Notes: generated by a model not told the origin, from the sequence alone. Positions 8,569-18,570 are shown, counted from the first letter of the stretch. The stretch: DNA of 64,000 bases from Flavobacterium bernardetii (GCF_011305415.1 NZ_JAANOQ010000004.1:186001-250000), one strand, 5' to 3'. Made by a program: numbers and translations.

Positions 8569-9780
8569 ATGAAAAATAACTACCTACTAGTATTGTTACT
8601 TGCCGTTGTATTCTCCAATGCCCAAGTACAAAAGAAAGTCTTATTTGTTGGAAATAGCATGACTTATTTTAACGATATGCCCATATTATTTGAATCCATT
8701 GCCAACGAAAAAGGTAAAAACGTAGATGTCGAATTTTACGCACCTGGTGGAACCGGTTTCGTCAATCATCATGTAGATAATAATGTTTACAATCTTTTCA
8801 AAAATAATGTTTGGGATATTGTGGTTTTACAACCTGGAACATCTGAATCTGGTGGAGTTTCTTGGCCAGTAAATACAACTGCTGCCAGAGGAAATAAACT
8901 GCAAGACTCTATTAAAAAATATAGTCCTTGTTCGAAAATTTTTTTATACGAAATCTCAAATGGTATCGCTTCGGAAACAACCTATAACAACTATTTTACA
9001 ACCCAAACTAGAATTAAAGATTCTATAACGAAATTGGCAGATGGTATGCAAATTCCTCTAGTGGCAGCTGGAGAATGTGCAAGAAACCACTATACAGCTC
9101 AACAAGATTTATTGCTTCATAATTCCTATGGTGATGTGCATCCTAATTTAAATGGTTCTTATCTAGTGGCTTGTGCCATGTTTTGTACCATTTTTCAAGA
9201 ACCTGTTTCTGGAGTAGCATTTAATGGTGGAGTTTCTGTGTCCAATGCAACTTATTTCCAAGGAATAGCTGACAATGTTGTCTTGAATAACAAAGTTTTA
9301 TGGCGAATTAATACTTTTGATCTCCATGCCGAGTTCAGTGCTGCACAAACGGATAATATCGTCAATTTTACCAATTTATCCACAAATTTCACTTCATTAC
9401 TCTGGGATTTTGGAGATGGAGCAACTTCATCCGATGTTAATCCACAACATTTTTATACAGAATTAGGTCCAAAAACGGTAACCTTAACAGTGACTAGAAA
9501 TGGTTGTTCTGAAGTTTTCACGAAAAATTTTGTAGTAAATGTGTTAAATTCGGATACATTTATTCCTAAAGATGTGACTCTGTTTCCTACCATAACAGAT
9601 TCTATGTTTTATATTAAGAGTGAACTTTCATTTAATGGAGTAGTGTATAATTCTGTTGGTCAGCAAATTGCAAAATTTGTAAAAACTGAAAATGATTTAG
9701 CTATTGATTTAAGCGGTTATGCTGCAGGTGTTTATATTGTTAAAATTAATAATGACAGTTACAAAGTGATTAAAAAATAA
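8569..9780 (+). CDS. SGNH/GDSL-type hydrolase with PKD domain and T9SS sorting domain
   Basis: A 403-residue protein with a signal peptide ending at SNAQ. Residues ~22-220 resemble the SGNH hydrolase fold of the DUF4886-like group: block I is VLFVGNSMTY (nucleophile Ser in GNS), a GGTG block follows, a VLQPGTSES block comes next, and the late D-x-H is in GDVHPNLNG. A PKD domain at ~250-325 shows the WDFGDG signature. The C-terminal ~75 residues form a T9SS sorting domain ending VYIVKINNDSYKVIKK. It is probably a secreted esterase or deacetylase acting on carbohydrate or ester substrates; the substrate is unknown. An esterase-like protein gene follows at 63 bp with its own candidate promoter. 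Confidence 0.82.
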   Translation: MKNNYLLVLLLAVVFSNAQVQKKVLFVGNSMTYFNDMPILFESIANEKGKNVDVEFYAPGGTGFVNHHVDNNVYNLFKNNVWDIVVLQPGTSESGGVSWPVNTTAARGNKLQDSIKKYSPCSKIFLYEISNGIASETTYNNYFTTQTRIKDSITKLADGMQIPLVAAGECARNHYTAQQDLLLHNSYGDVHPNLNGSYLVACAMFCTIFQEPVSGVAFNGGVSVSNATYFQGIADNVVLNNKVLWRINTFDLHAEFSAAQTDNIVNFTNLSTNFTSLLWDFGDGATSSDVNPQHFYTELGPKTVTLTVTRNGCSEVFTKNFVVNVLNSDTFIPKDVTLFPTITDSMFYIKSELSFNGVVYNSVGQQIAKFVKTENDLAIDLSGYAAGVYIVKINNDSYKVIKK

Positions 9781-9790
9781 ATTACTTTTT

Positions 9791-9798
9791 TAACTTTG
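9791..9798 (+). promoter_or_regulatory. Candidate -7 promoter box (TAACTTTG)
   Basis: TAACTTTG matches the Bacteroidota TAnnTTTG consensus and lies 45 bp before the ATG of the esterase gene. No clear TTG box is seen at the usual distance upstream. Confidence 0.4.
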
Positions 9799-9843
9799 TA
9801 AAATCACCTTAGCAACATTTCTGTTGTTAAAAATTTACCATAA

Positions 9844-10533
9844 ATGAAAAGATTAAGCGCACTGTTTATACTGTTTTTATTCGCCTTCCAGCAACCAGAA
9901 GAAAAGTTACATACTATAATTGGGAAAACAACGTACCCGTTTTGGTTGCAAATTCCAAAATCAGACACTAAAGAAGAAAACCCACCAGTTTTAATTTTTT
10001 TACACGGAAAAAGTCTTTCTGGTACTGATTTAACCAGAGTGAAACGCTATGGTGTATTAAGAGCGATGGATAAAGGAAGAAAAATAAATGCGATTGTTAT
10101 TGCGCCCCAAATTGCTTCAGGAAACTGGAATCCAGATATAGTTTTAGAAATTCTTACGTATGTTCAAAATACCTATCAAACGGATTTAAAACGCGTTTAT
10201 GTTTGTGGAATGAGTTTAGGTGGTTATGGAACGATGCATTTTGTTGGTAAATATCCAGATAGAGTCACAGCAGCAGTTGCTATTTGCGGTGGTGGAAATG
10301 TTTCTGATGGTTGTAATCTAGCTAAAGTTCCTATGTGGATTCAGCATGGCGATAAAGATTATATCGTAAAAATGTCCGAATCGAAAAAAGTATATGACGC
10401 CATTAAAAAATGCAATCCAAATGCTGATGCGACTTTAACCATCATAAAAGGAGGAAATCACGGTAATGTTGAAAATTTATTCCATCAAAATGCCATGTAC
10501 GATTGGATGTTTAAATACAAAAAGACTAATTAA
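9844..10533 (+). CDS. Secreted alpha/beta-hydrolase, carboxylesterase/feruloyl-esterase-like
   Basis: A 229-residue protein with a short hydrophobic leader. The alpha/beta-hydrolase core is complete: oxyanion region LIFLHGKS (~57-64), nucleophile elbow CGMSLGGYG (Ser ~125), acid region QHGDKDYIV (Asp ~180) and catalytic His in GGNHGN (~210). The shape matches small one-domain esterases of the phospholipase/dienelactone hydrolase or prolyl-oligopeptidase group. The predicted reaction is hydrolysis of an ester in the periplasm or outside the cell; the substrate cannot be read from the sequence. It follows an SGNH hydrolase and its 3' end overlaps the convergent gene at 10526-11659 by 8 bp. Confidence 0.78.
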   Translation: MKRLSALFILFLFAFQQPEEKLHTIIGKTTYPFWLQIPKSDTKEENPPVLIFLHGKSLSGTDLTRVKRYGVLRAMDKGRKINAIVIAPQIASGNWNPDIVLEILTYVQNTYQTDLKRVYVCGMSLGGYGTMHFVGKYPDRVTAAVAICGGGNVSDGCNLAKVPMWIQHGDKDYIVKMSESKKVYDAIKKCNPNADATLTIIKGGNHGNVENLFHQNAMYDWMFKYKKTN

Positions 10534-11659
10534 TTTTTTCGTCCAATTCTTTATCGTAGAAAAATAAAAACATACTTCCCATCATATCTTGCTCTTCATT
10601 AGAAGTATTATGGCAAGTTATAACCATTTCATAATTATGGTTTGGATATAACCAGATCCCAGATTCAGAACTAAAAACAGAAATTTTATCTAAACCAATG
10701 GTTTTTTTATGATTTTTGATCGGACAATTAAATAACATTTTTCCAGTAGTTTTATCAAAAATACCAATCGATGTTGCAAAAGGATGAACATGTGGAGCAG
10801 CAAAATGCAAACGCATAGGTTGGTCTAAGGCCAAATGCGCATCAATGGAACTTCTATATGAAATTTCTCCTAAAGGTATTTTCCAATGCCCAGATAATTT
10901 TTCACCACTAGCATTTGTATACGTGTGATTTTTCGTTTCAACAGGAATACATTGATTGCTTCCAGGATCTAAAGGTTGTTTGTAAGGATTAAATGCATTG
11001 AAAGGCAATTGAATATATGCAGTTTTACTCAATAAAGGTTTTAATTTTTCCGAATCCTCTTCGTAAGCAATAGCTACTTCGTGTTTTATTTTTTTATTAA
11101 TTACTGGGATATTATGATTTAAGGTTTGAGTGGTGACATACAAAAAATCATTACCATGCACCGGTACAGCAAATCCTTTTGGAAAATCAAATTTTTCTAA
11201 ACCGTGAGATAACGAAGTTAATCTTGGATACTGTTTTCCGATTCTGTTTTTCAAACCAAAATTTTCATAATAAATCATATCGTTGAGATCCACATTCATA
11301 TGACAAATAAAATCATTTGATACTTCTTTATTCGTATCTGCATCGAAAGCTTTTATTTCAAAACCGGTTATCCAAAGTACTTCTTTTTTCTGATTTAGTT
11401 GTACGTATCTAGATGCTTTCGGACCTTCCATAGATTTGTAAATGCCATCAATTAAAAAGGTTGGCGATTCCATTTGATATAAACCAGCATGGTTGTAAAC
11501 CAACCAATCTCCATTTAATAAGCCTGTTATATGGAAAAATTGTGTTTTGATAATGGCCTTATGTCTATTCGATAATTGCGAATAAATGACTGTTCCAAAA
11601 AGTGTGGAAAGCAGTAAGCTAAAGCCTATATATTTGTATATCTTTGATTTTTGGAACAT
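10526..11659 (-). CDS. Membrane-anchored PHM-like (copper type II monooxygenase-fold) protein
   Basis: A 377-residue protein with one N-terminal membrane segment (~residues 10-28) and a large extracytoplasmic part. Several spots resemble the copper ligands of peptidylglycine monooxygenase-type proteins, in order: FICHMN (family usually HHM), TLNHN, AAPHVHPF (family HxH) and QDMMGSMFLFFY (family Met ligand near the end). The first His of the HHM pair is Cys here. The assignment to this fold is inference from spaced motifs, not from overall identity. The gene starts only 31 bp from the divergent acyltransferase gene and ends overlapping the convergent esterase gene. If the fold is right, the protein would bind copper and possibly hydroxylate a small substrate at the cell surface. 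Confidence 0.5.
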   Translation of the reverse strand: MFQKSKIYKYIGFSLLLSTLFGTVIYSQLSNRHKAIIKTQFFHITGLLNGDWLVYNHAGLYQMESPTFLIDGIYKSMEGPKASRYVQLNQKKEVLWITGFEIKAFDADTNKEVSNDFICHMNVDLNDMIYYENFGLKNRIGKQYPRLTSLSHGLEKFDFPKGFAVPVHGNDFLYVTTQTLNHNIPVINKKIKHEVAIAYEEDSEKLKPLLSKTAYIQLPFNAFNPYKQPLDPGSNQCIPVETKNHTYTNASGEKLSGHWKIPLGEISYRSSIDAHLALDQPMRLHFAAPHVHPFATSIGIFDKTTGKMLFNCPIKNHKKTIGLDKISVFSSESGIWLYPNHNYEMVITCHNTSNEEQDMMGSMFLFFYDKELDEKIN

Positions 11660-11690
11660 CTATTCGAATTAAAACACAAAAATAGCAGAA

Positions 11691-12791
11691 ATGAATAAAG
11701 AAATACAAAATAAGGAAAGAATCTTTGGTTTAGATGCTGTTCGTGCAATTGCTATTAGCATGATTGTGTTTTCCTATGCGTATTTTTTAATTGACAATTC
11801 AAATCCATTCCTTGCTTCATTAACTGGATTATTAGGTTTTGCTGGAATAGAATTGTTTTTTGTGTTGAGCGGATTTCTAATCGGTACAATTATTCTTAAA
11901 ATGTATCTCACGAATTCTTTAAATTATATTTCGATTGTAGCTTTTTTGAAAAGAAGATGGCTAAGAACATTGCCCAATTATTATGTGGTTTTAATTCTCA
12001 ATGTTATTTTGGGAATTAGTTTTGGTTATATACTAAAAGATGCTTGGCAGTATTTCTTTTTTTTACAAAATCTTACAGATTATCAAATTTCTTTTTTTCC
12101 AGAATCTTGGAGTTTGAGTATTTTACAATGGACCTATTTAATTATACCTTTTGTTTTTTGGTTCACCTACAAAATAAGCAAGGATAAGAAATTAGGCTTT
12201 TTATGGACAAGTGTTGGGCTAATTTTCTTTTTTCATTTGATGCGATTTTGGTTTTATAAAAATCACTTTATTTCGGATATGAATATGTGGAATGAGCAAG
12301 TGAAATCTATTGTATTATATAGAATAGATAGTATTTTGATTGGTTTTGTAGTGGCTTGGATTCATTATTTTTATATGGATAAGTTGAAAAATATAAAAGT
12401 GTATTTGTTCATCTTAGCGCTTCATTTGTTTTTCTTACAATTTGTAGCATTGAACGTTTTGAGTATTGATATTATTTCAAATCCAAAGTATTTTTTAGTG
12501 TTTTATTTTACTTTTTCATCCATAACTTTTGCATTAGCTTTACCTGTTTTTATCCATTGGGAATATTGTAATAATTGGATGGCTAAACTTATAAATTGGA
12601 TAAGTAAGTTGTCTTATGGGATGTTTTTAGTGCATTTCAGTTTAATTACGGTTTTGTTTAAATTATTAAAAGAAAATTTTCTACAAGGAATTTCTTCTTT
12701 GTTATTACTTCTAATTTATTTGTTTTTAGTAACTTTTTTTTCTTATTTACTGTACCGTTTTGTAGAAAAACCGATTATGAACAGAAGGTAG
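11691..12791 (+). CDS. Integral-membrane acyltransferase (acyltransferase 3 / OafA-like)
   Basis: A 366-residue protein, nearly all hydrophobic, with about 10 membrane helices. The N-terminus FGLDAVRAIAISMIVFSY and the segment GIELFFVLSGFLIG are hallmarks of the acyltransferase 3 family, as is FLKRRWLRTLPNYYVV. The C-terminus has the expected LSYGMFLVHFSLI and YRFVEKPI motifs. Members transfer acyl groups, often acetyl, to sugars of LPS, exopolysaccharide or other surface polymers. The first helix has SYAYF where many members have a His-containing motif, so activity is not certain. The gene is divergent from the PHM-like gene, with 31 bp between the two start codons. Confidence 0.85.
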   Translation: MNKEIQNKERIFGLDAVRAIAISMIVFSYAYFLIDNSNPFLASLTGLLGFAGIELFFVLSGFLIGTIILKMYLTNSLNYISIVAFLKRRWLRTLPNYYVVLILNVILGISFGYILKDAWQYFFFLQNLTDYQISFFPESWSLSILQWTYLIIPFVFWFTYKISKDKKLGFLWTSVGLIFFFHLMRFWFYKNHFISDMNMWNEQVKSIVLYRIDSILIGFVVAWIHYFYMDKLKNIKVYLFILALHLFFLQFVALNVLSIDIISNPKYFLVFYFTFSSITFALALPVFIHWEYCNNWMAKLINWISKLSYGMFLVHFSLITVLFKLLKENFLQGISSLLLLLIYLFLVTFFSYLLYRFVEKPIMNRR

Positions 12792-12879
12792 TTTTAATAA
12801 AAAAAATCCAAACGTGTCTAATTACCGTAAATGAATTTAGAAAAGCATCTCAAAGAAGCTTTATTTGAATTATAATCTT

Positions 12880-12990
12880 ATGGAAATTATACTAGCAACT
12901 ACTTTAATCGCAATTTCAACTTATTTTTATTTTAAAAATTGGTATTTGGATAAACAAATTAAGAACTTGGCAAAGTCTGAAATTTGCTAA
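12880..12990 (+). CDS. Possible small single-span membrane protein (36 aa)
   Basis: A short frame encoding 36 residues, starting ATG-GAA, with a hydrophobic segment (IILATTLIAISTYFYF) followed by a charged tail (DKQIKNLAKSE). It is the only plausible short gene in the 450-bp gap between the acyltransferase and aconitase genes. No ribosome site or homology evidence is available, so it is listed with low confidence. Confidence 0.2.
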   Translation: MEIILATTLIAISTYFYFKNWYLDKQIKNLAKSEIC

Positions 12991-13177
12991 TATGATAAAA
13001 TACCCTATTGTTTTTTTCGAAATTCGTAGTATAAATTATCAAAATTAAGAATTCTTAAAGAAACACTATTTAATACGTCTATTTTTGAATTAAATTCAGT
13101 AAAATAGAATAATTACAAATAATAATTTTATTAATATCGTTTTTTGTTATAAATTTTTTAATCCAAAAAGAATTATT

Positions 13178-13185
13178 TAAATTTG
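13178..13185 (+). promoter_or_regulatory. Candidate -7 promoter box of acnB (TAAATTTG)
   Basis: TAAATTTG matches the Bacteroidota -7 consensus 56 bp before the acnB ATG. No convincing TTG element is seen about 18 bp upstream. The rest of the 12991-13241 gap is A+T-rich without other recognisable signals. Confidence 0.45.
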
Positions 13186-13241
13186 TACCACTTTAGAAAA
13201 AAGTACAAACAAATTAACAAATTTATAATATAGAATTCGAT

Positions 13242-16019
13242 ATGGAAATGCATCTTTATAAAGAATATATTAAGGAAATTGAAGAGCGTAAAGGTCAAGG
13301 TCTTCACCCAAAACCAATTGATAGCGCTGAATTATTAAGCGAAATTATAACTCAAATTAAAGAGGTAAATAACGAAAACAGAGAAGATTCTCTTCAATTT
13401 TTTATCTACAATACGTTGCCAGGTACAACAAGTGCCGCTACTGAGAAAGCAAATTTTTTAAAAGAGATTATTCTTGGTGAAGAAGTGGTAAATGAAATTA
13501 CTCCTGAATTCGCTTTCGAATTATTATCACATATGAAAGGTGGTCCTTCAATTGGAGTATTACTAGATTTAGCTTTAGGAAATGATAGCGCTATTGCTAC
13601 GGCTGCTGCTAAAGTTCTTAAAACTCAAGTGTATCTATACGATGCCGATATGGATCGTTTGAAAGCTGCATTTGAAAGTAATAATGAAGTAGCTAGAGAT
13701 ATTTTAGAAAGCTATGCTAAAGCAGAATTTTTTACAAAACTTCCAGAAGTAGCAGAAGAAATTAAAGTCGTTACTTTTATCGCTGGTGAAGGAGATATTT
13801 CTACAGATTTACTTTCTCCAGGTAACCAAGCTCACTCACGTTCAGATCGTGAATTGCACGGTAAATGTATGATTACACCTCAAGCTCAAGACGAAATCAA
13901 AGCTTTACAAGCACAACATCCAGACAAATCTGTAATGTTAATTGCAGAAAGAGGTACAATGGGAGTTGGTTCATCTCGTATGTCAGGTGTAAATAACGTA
14001 GCACTTTGGACAGGTAAACAAGCAAGTCCATATGTGCCATTTGTAAACTTTATGCCAATCGTTGCAGGAACAAACGGAATTTCTCCAATTTTCCTAACAA
14101 CTGTTGATGTTACTGGTGGAATTGGTTTAGACTTGAAAAACTGGGTAAAAAAGACAGACGCTAACGGAGAAGTTGTTCGTAACGAAAGTGGTGATCCAGT
14201 TTTAGAAGAAACGTATTCTGTAGCAACAGGAACGGTTCTTACGATTAATACAAAATCAAAAAAATTATATAACGGAGACCAAGAATTAATTGACATTTCT
14301 AAAGCTTTCACGCCTCAGAAAATGGAATTCATCAAAGCTGGTGGTTCTTATGCGATTGTTTTCGGTAAAAAAATTCAAACTTTTGCGGCTAAGACTTTAG
14401 GAATTGAAGCACCTCTAGTTTACGCACCTTCAAAAGAAGTTTCAATTGAAGGACAAGGTCTTACTGCTGTGGAGAAAATCTTCAACAGAAATTCGGTAGG
14501 AACAATCTCTAAAAAAGCATTACACGCTGGTTCTGATGTTCGTGTAGAAGTTAATATCGTTGGCTCTCAAGATACAACAGGATTAATGACTGCTCAAGAA
14601 TTAGAATCTATGGCAGCTACAGTTATTTCACCAATCGTTGACGGTGCATACCAATCTGGTTGTCATACGGCTTCTGTTTGGGATAAAAAAGCGCAAGCCA
14701 ACATTCCAAAATTGATGAAATTCATGAATGATTTCGGTTTAATTACTGCTCGTGATCCAAAAGGGCAATATCACGCCATGACCGACGTAATTCATAAAGT
14801 ACTTAACGATATTGTAATTGACGAATGGGCTATCATTATTGGTGGTGACTCACATACAAGAATGTCGAAAGGTGTTGCATTCGGTGCTGACTCTGGAACA
14901 GTTGCTTTAGCTCTTGCAACCGGAGAAGCTTCAATGCCAATTCCTGAATCTGTAAAAGTAACTTTCAAAGGACAAATGGCAAGTTATATGGATTTCCGTG
15001 ATGTGGTTCACGCAACTCAAGCCCAAATGTTACATAAATTTGGTGGAGAAAATGTTTTCCAAGGAAGAATTATTGAAGTGCATTTAGGAACACTTACTGC
15101 GGATCAAGCCTTTACATTTACAGATTGGACAGCGGAAATGAAAGCCAAAGCTTCAATTTGTATTTCTGAAGATGATACTTTAGTGGAATCTTTAGAAATT
15201 GCGAAAGGAAGAATCCAAATCATGATTGATAAAGGAATGGACAACAAAACACAAGTTCTTCAAGGATTAATCAATAAAGCAAATAAAAGAATCGCTGAAA
15301 TTAAATCAGGTGAAAAACCAGCTTTAACTCCAGATGCCAATGCCAAATATTATGCTGAGGTTGAAATTGATTTAGATGTGATTAACGAACCTATGATTGC
15401 TGATCCAGATGTAAATAACAAAGACGTTTCTAAAAGATACACACACGACACAATAAGACCTTTATCTTTCTACGGAGGTGATAAAAAAGTAGATTTAGGA
15501 TTTATCGGTTCTTGTATGGTGCATAAAGGTGATATGAAAATCTTAGCGCAAATGCTTAAAAATGTGGAAGCGCAAAACGGAGAAGTTAAATTTAATGCAC
15601 CGTTAGTTGTCGCACCACCAACATACAATATCGTAGACGAATTAAAAGCAGAAGGTGATTGGGAAGTTTTACAAAGATATTCTGGTTTCGAATTTGACGA
15701 TAACGCTCCAAAAGGTGCCGCTCGTACAGAATACGAAAACATGTTATATTTAGAACGTCCAGGTTGTAACCTTTGTATGGGTAACCAAGAAAAAGCTTCT
15801 AAAGGAGATACGGTTATGGCAACATCAACACGTTTGTTCCAAGGAAGAGTGGTGGAAGATACAGCTGAGAAAAAAGGAGAATCATTACTTTCTTCTACGC
15901 CAGTTGTAGTGTTGTCAACCATCTTAGGTAGAACACCAACTATTGAAGAATATAAAAAAGCGGTTGAAGGTATTAATTTAACTAAATTTGCGCCTTCTCA
16001 TAAACTATTGGTTAACTAA
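13242..16019 (+). CDS. acnB: Aconitate hydratase B (AcnB type)
   Basis: A 925-residue enzyme of the AcnB architecture: an N-terminal HEAT-like domain (~1-160), a swivel domain, then the catalytic domains. Recognisable segments are AERGTMGVGSSRMSG, GGDSHTRMSKGVAFGADSG and, near the C-terminus, the iron-sulfur cluster motif PGCNLCMGNQ with CxxC. AcnB interconverts citrate and isocitrate through cis-aconitate in the TCA cycle and in many bacteria also dehydrates 2-methylisocitrate. Length is close to the usual ~865-930 residues. A terminator follows and then a second, distantly related aconitase gene, 126 bp downstream. Confidence 0.96.
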   Translation: MEMHLYKEYIKEIEERKGQGLHPKPIDSAELLSEIITQIKEVNNENREDSLQFFIYNTLPGTTSAATEKANFLKEIILGEEVVNEITPEFAFELLSHMKGGPSIGVLLDLALGNDSAIATAAAKVLKTQVYLYDADMDRLKAAFESNNEVARDILESYAKAEFFTKLPEVAEEIKVVTFIAGEGDISTDLLSPGNQAHSRSDRELHGKCMITPQAQDEIKALQAQHPDKSVMLIAERGTMGVGSSRMSGVNNVALWTGKQASPYVPFVNFMPIVAGTNGISPIFLTTVDVTGGIGLDLKNWVKKTDANGEVVRNESGDPVLEETYSVATGTVLTINTKSKKLYNGDQELIDISKAFTPQKMEFIKAGGSYAIVFGKKIQTFAAKTLGIEAPLVYAPSKEVSIEGQGLTAVEKIFNRNSVGTISKKALHAGSDVRVEVNIVGSQDTTGLMTAQELESMAATVISPIVDGAYQSGCHTASVWDKKAQANIPKLMKFMNDFGLITARDPKGQYHAMTDVIHKVLNDIVIDEWAIIIGGDSHTRMSKGVAFGADSGTVALALATGEASMPIPESVKVTFKGQMASYMDFRDVVHATQAQMLHKFGGENVFQGRIIEVHLGTLTADQAFTFTDWTAEMKAKASICISEDDTLVESLEIAKGRIQIMIDKGMDNKTQVLQGLINKANKRIAEIKSGEKPALTPDANAKYYAEVEIDLDVINEPMIADPDVNNKDVSKRYTHDTIRPLSFYGGDKKVDLGFIGSCMVHKGDMKILAQMLKNVEAQNGEVKFNAPLVVAPPTYNIVDELKAEGDWEVLQRYSGFEFDDNAPKGAARTEYENMLYLERPGCNLCMGNQEKASKGDTVMATSTRLFQGRVVEDTAEKKGESLLSSTPVVVLSTILGRTPTIEEYKKAVEGINLTKFAPSHKLLVN

Positions 16020-16050
16020 TCAAATAGTTAGCCAATCATATTTTGAAAAA

Positions 16051-16080
16051 CCCGAGTCATAAACTCGGGCTTTTTCTTTT
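16051..16080 (+). terminator. Intrinsic terminator after acnB
   Basis: CCCGAGT (16051-16057) pairs with ACTCGGG (16063-16069) around a 5-nt loop, followed by CTTTTTCTTTT. It separates the two aconitase genes into different transcripts or partly uncouples them. Confidence 0.85.
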
Positions 16081-16145
16081 ATAGCTTCTTTATTTTTTGT
16101 AAATTGTGATGATTAAATTCAAACAAACAACATAAAATAAATACT

Positions 16146-18410
16146 ATGGCATTCGATATAAAAATGATTGAAAAAGTTTATGCAACTATTGTAGAGCGAG
16201 TAGATAAAGCTCGCGAATTAGTTGGCAGACCACTTACCTTAACGGAGAAAATTTTATATTCTCATCTTTGGGAAAAAACACCAACAACCACTTTCACAAG
16301 AGGTGTAGATTATGTGGATTTTGCTCCGGATAGAGTGGCGTGCCAAGATGCAACCGCTCAAATGGCCTTATTGCAATTTATGCATGCTGGTAAAAAAACA
16401 GTTGCCGTTCCTACAACAGTACATTGTGATCACTTAATTCAAGCCAAATCTGGTGCTGTGGAAGATTTAGCTTTCGCGAATAAACAATCTAAAGAAGTTT
16501 TCGATTTTCTTTCGTCAGTTTCCAATAAATACGGAATTGGGTTCTGGAAACCAGGTTCTGGAATTATTCACCAAATCGTTTTAGAAAATTATGCTTTTCC
16601 TGGCGGAATGATGATTGGTACCGATTCTCACACTGTAAATGCAGGTGGTTTAGGAATGCTAGCCATCGGTGTTGGTGGTGCAGATGCCGTTGATGTCATG
16701 TCTGGAATGTCTTGGGAATTGAAGTTTCCGAAATTAATCGGTGTAAAATTAACAGGGAAATTAAACGGTTGGACGTCTCCGAAAGACGTTATCCTAAAAG
16801 TTGCAGATATCTTAACTGTAAAAGGTGGAACTGGAGCTGTTGTAGAATATTTTGGTGAAGGTGCTATTTCTATGTCTTGCACAGGAAAAGGTACGATTTG
16901 TAATATGGGTGCAGAAATTGGAGCCACAACTTCTACTTTTGGTTACGATGATTCGATGAGAAGATATTTAGCAGCAACTGGTCGTCAAGATGTGGTAAAT
17001 GCAGCAGATAAAGTTGCTGATTATTTAACAGGTGATGCAGATGTATATGCCAATCCAGAAAACTATTTCGATCAACTAATTGAAATTAACTTATCAGAAT
17101 TAGAACCACATATTAACGGACCATTTACGCCAGATAAAGGAACGCCAGTTTCTAAAATGAAAGAGGAAGCCGCTCAAAACGGATGGCCAATAAAAGTAGA
17201 ATGGGGATTAATTGGTTCTTGTACGAATTCTTCTTATGAAGATATGAGTCGAGCAGCATCAATTGTGGAACAAGCCGTTGCGCACGGAATTACACCAAAA
17301 GCGGAATTCGGAATCAATCCAGGTTCAGAACAAATTAGATATACAATCGAAAGAGACGGAATTATCGCCACTTTCGAAAAAATGGGAACGAAAGTCTTTA
17401 CTAATGCATGCGGACCATGTATCGGACAATGGGACAGAGCAGGAGCTGACAAACAAGAGAAAAACACCATCATTCACTCGTTTAACCGTAATTTTTCTAA
17501 AAGAGCTGATGGAAACCCAAATACACACGCGTTTGTAACTTCTCCAGAAATGGTAGCAGCAATTGCAATTTCTGGTCGTTTAGATTTCAATCCATTGACA
17601 GATACTTTATTGAGTGATAGTGGCGAAGAAGTAAAATTAAACCCACCAAAAGGAGATGAATTGCCCACTAAAGGTTTCGATGTGAAAGATGCAGGTTTCC
17701 AAGCGCCAGCTGAAGATGGTTCTACAGTTGAGGTTGTAGTTTCTCCAACTTCAGACAGATTACAATTGTTAGCGCCATTTGCACCTTGGGATGGAAAAAA
17801 TATCGAAGGTGCGAAATTGTTGATTAAAGCCTTCGGAAAATGTACAACCGATCATATTTCTATGGCAGGACCATGGTTACGTTTCCGTGGACATTTAGAT
17901 AATATTTCTAACAATATGTTAATTGGTGCAGAAAATGCTTTTAACGGAAAAACCAATTCGGTTAAAAACCAATTGACGGGTGAATATAGTGAAGTTCCTA
18001 ATGTGGCAAGAGTCTATAAAGCAGCTGGAATTCCTTCTGTAGTTGTGGGTGATCACAATTATGGGGAAGGTTCTTCACGTGAGCATGCAGCAATGGAGCC
18101 ACGTTTCTTAGGTGTAGTTGCGGTTTTGGTAAAATCATTTGCACGTATTCACGAAACCAACTTGAAAAAACAAGGCATGTTAGGCTTAACCTTTGCCAAC
18201 GAAGCAGATTACAATAAAATACAAGAAGACGATATCATCAATTTCTTAGATTTAACAGAATTTGCACCAGGAAAACCTTTAACACTAGAGTTTGTCCATG
18301 CAGATGGTACAAAAGATATCATTTTAGCAAATCATACCTACAACGAAAGCCAAATTGGTTGGTTTGTTGCTGGTTCGGCTTTAAATTTAATTGCTGCTGG
18401 AAAAGTTTAA
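16146..18410 (+). CDS. Aconitate hydratase, mitochondrial/AcnA-like type
   Basis: A 754-residue aconitase of the mitochondrial type. Hallmarks: [38 protein letters not shown], the first cluster ligand in [10 protein letters not shown], the second and third in [11 protein letters not shown], and the swivel-domain motif [15 protein letters not shown]. The length equals that of the eukaryotic mitochondrial enzyme (about 750) rather than the ~890-residue AcnA/IRP type. It isomerises citrate to isocitrate. The start at 16146 follows a run without other start codons. With acnB upstream, the cell has two unrelated-architecture aconitases side by side. Confidence 0.95.
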   Translation: MAFDIKMIEKVYATIVERVDKARELVGRPLTLTEKILYSHLWEKTPTTTFTRGVDYVDFAPDRVACQDATAQMALLQFMHAGKKTVAVPTTVHCDHLIQAKSGAVEDLAFANKQSKEVFDFLSSVSNKYGIGFWKPGSGIIHQIVLENYAFPGGMMIGTDSHTVNAGGLGMLAIGVGGADAVDVMSGMSWELKFPKLIGVKLTGKLNGWTSPKDVILKVADILTVKGGTGAVVEYFGEGAISMSCTGKGTICNMGAEIGATTSTFGYDDSMRRYLAATGRQDVVNAADKVADYLTGDADVYANPENYFDQLIEINLSELEPHINGPFTPDKGTPVSKMKEEAAQNGWPIKVEWGLIGSCTNSSYEDMSRAASIVEQAVAHGITPKAEFGINPGSEQIRYTIERDGIIATFEKMGTKVFTNACGPCIGQWDRAGADKQEKNTIIHSFNRNFSKRADGNPNTHAFVTSPEMVAAIAISGRLDFNPLTDTLLSDSGEEVKLNPPKGDELPTKGFDVKDAGFQAPAEDGSTVEVVVSPTSDRLQLLAPFAPWDGKNIEGAKLLIKAFGKCTTDHISMAGPWLRFRGHLDNISNNMLIGAENAFNGKTNSVKNQLTGEYSEVPNVARVYKAAGIPSVVVGDHNYGEGSSREHAAMEPRFLGVVAVLVKSFARIHETNLKKQGMLGLTFANEADYNKIQEDDIINFLDLTEFAPGKPLTLEFVHADGTKDIILANHTYNESQIGWFVAGSALNLIAAGKV

Positions 18411-18448
18411 TGTCACACTGAGCTTGTCGAATTGTCAATAGCAATAAT

Positions 18449-18479
18449 AAACTCCAAGTGTGAAGCTTGGAGTTTTTTT
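18449..18479 (+). terminator. Intrinsic terminator (ACTCCAAG family)
   Basis: AAACTCCAAG pairs with CTTGGAGTTT around a 7-nt loop and runs into seven T. It ends the aconitase transcript. Nearly the same hairpin recurs at 20357-20390 and 25361-25391. Confidence 0.85.
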
Positions 18480-18562
18480 GTGAATATTATAAGATGAAAT
18501 TATAAAAGAGAATTAAAAAGTTAAATAAAAATTAAGATTTACCTTACTTTATTTGTTTTTTC

Positions 18563-18570
18563 TACATTTG
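18563..18570 (+). promoter_or_regulatory. Candidate -7 promoter box (TACATTTG)
   Basis: TACATTTG fits the Bacteroidota -7 consensus and lies 68 bp before the alpha/beta-hydrolase ATG. No clear -33 TTG is present at 17-19 bp. Confidence 0.45.

Noticed and set aside
13886..14311. A 141-codon frame antisense to acnB
   Set aside because: It lies wholly inside a highly conserved gene and shows no independent coding sign.
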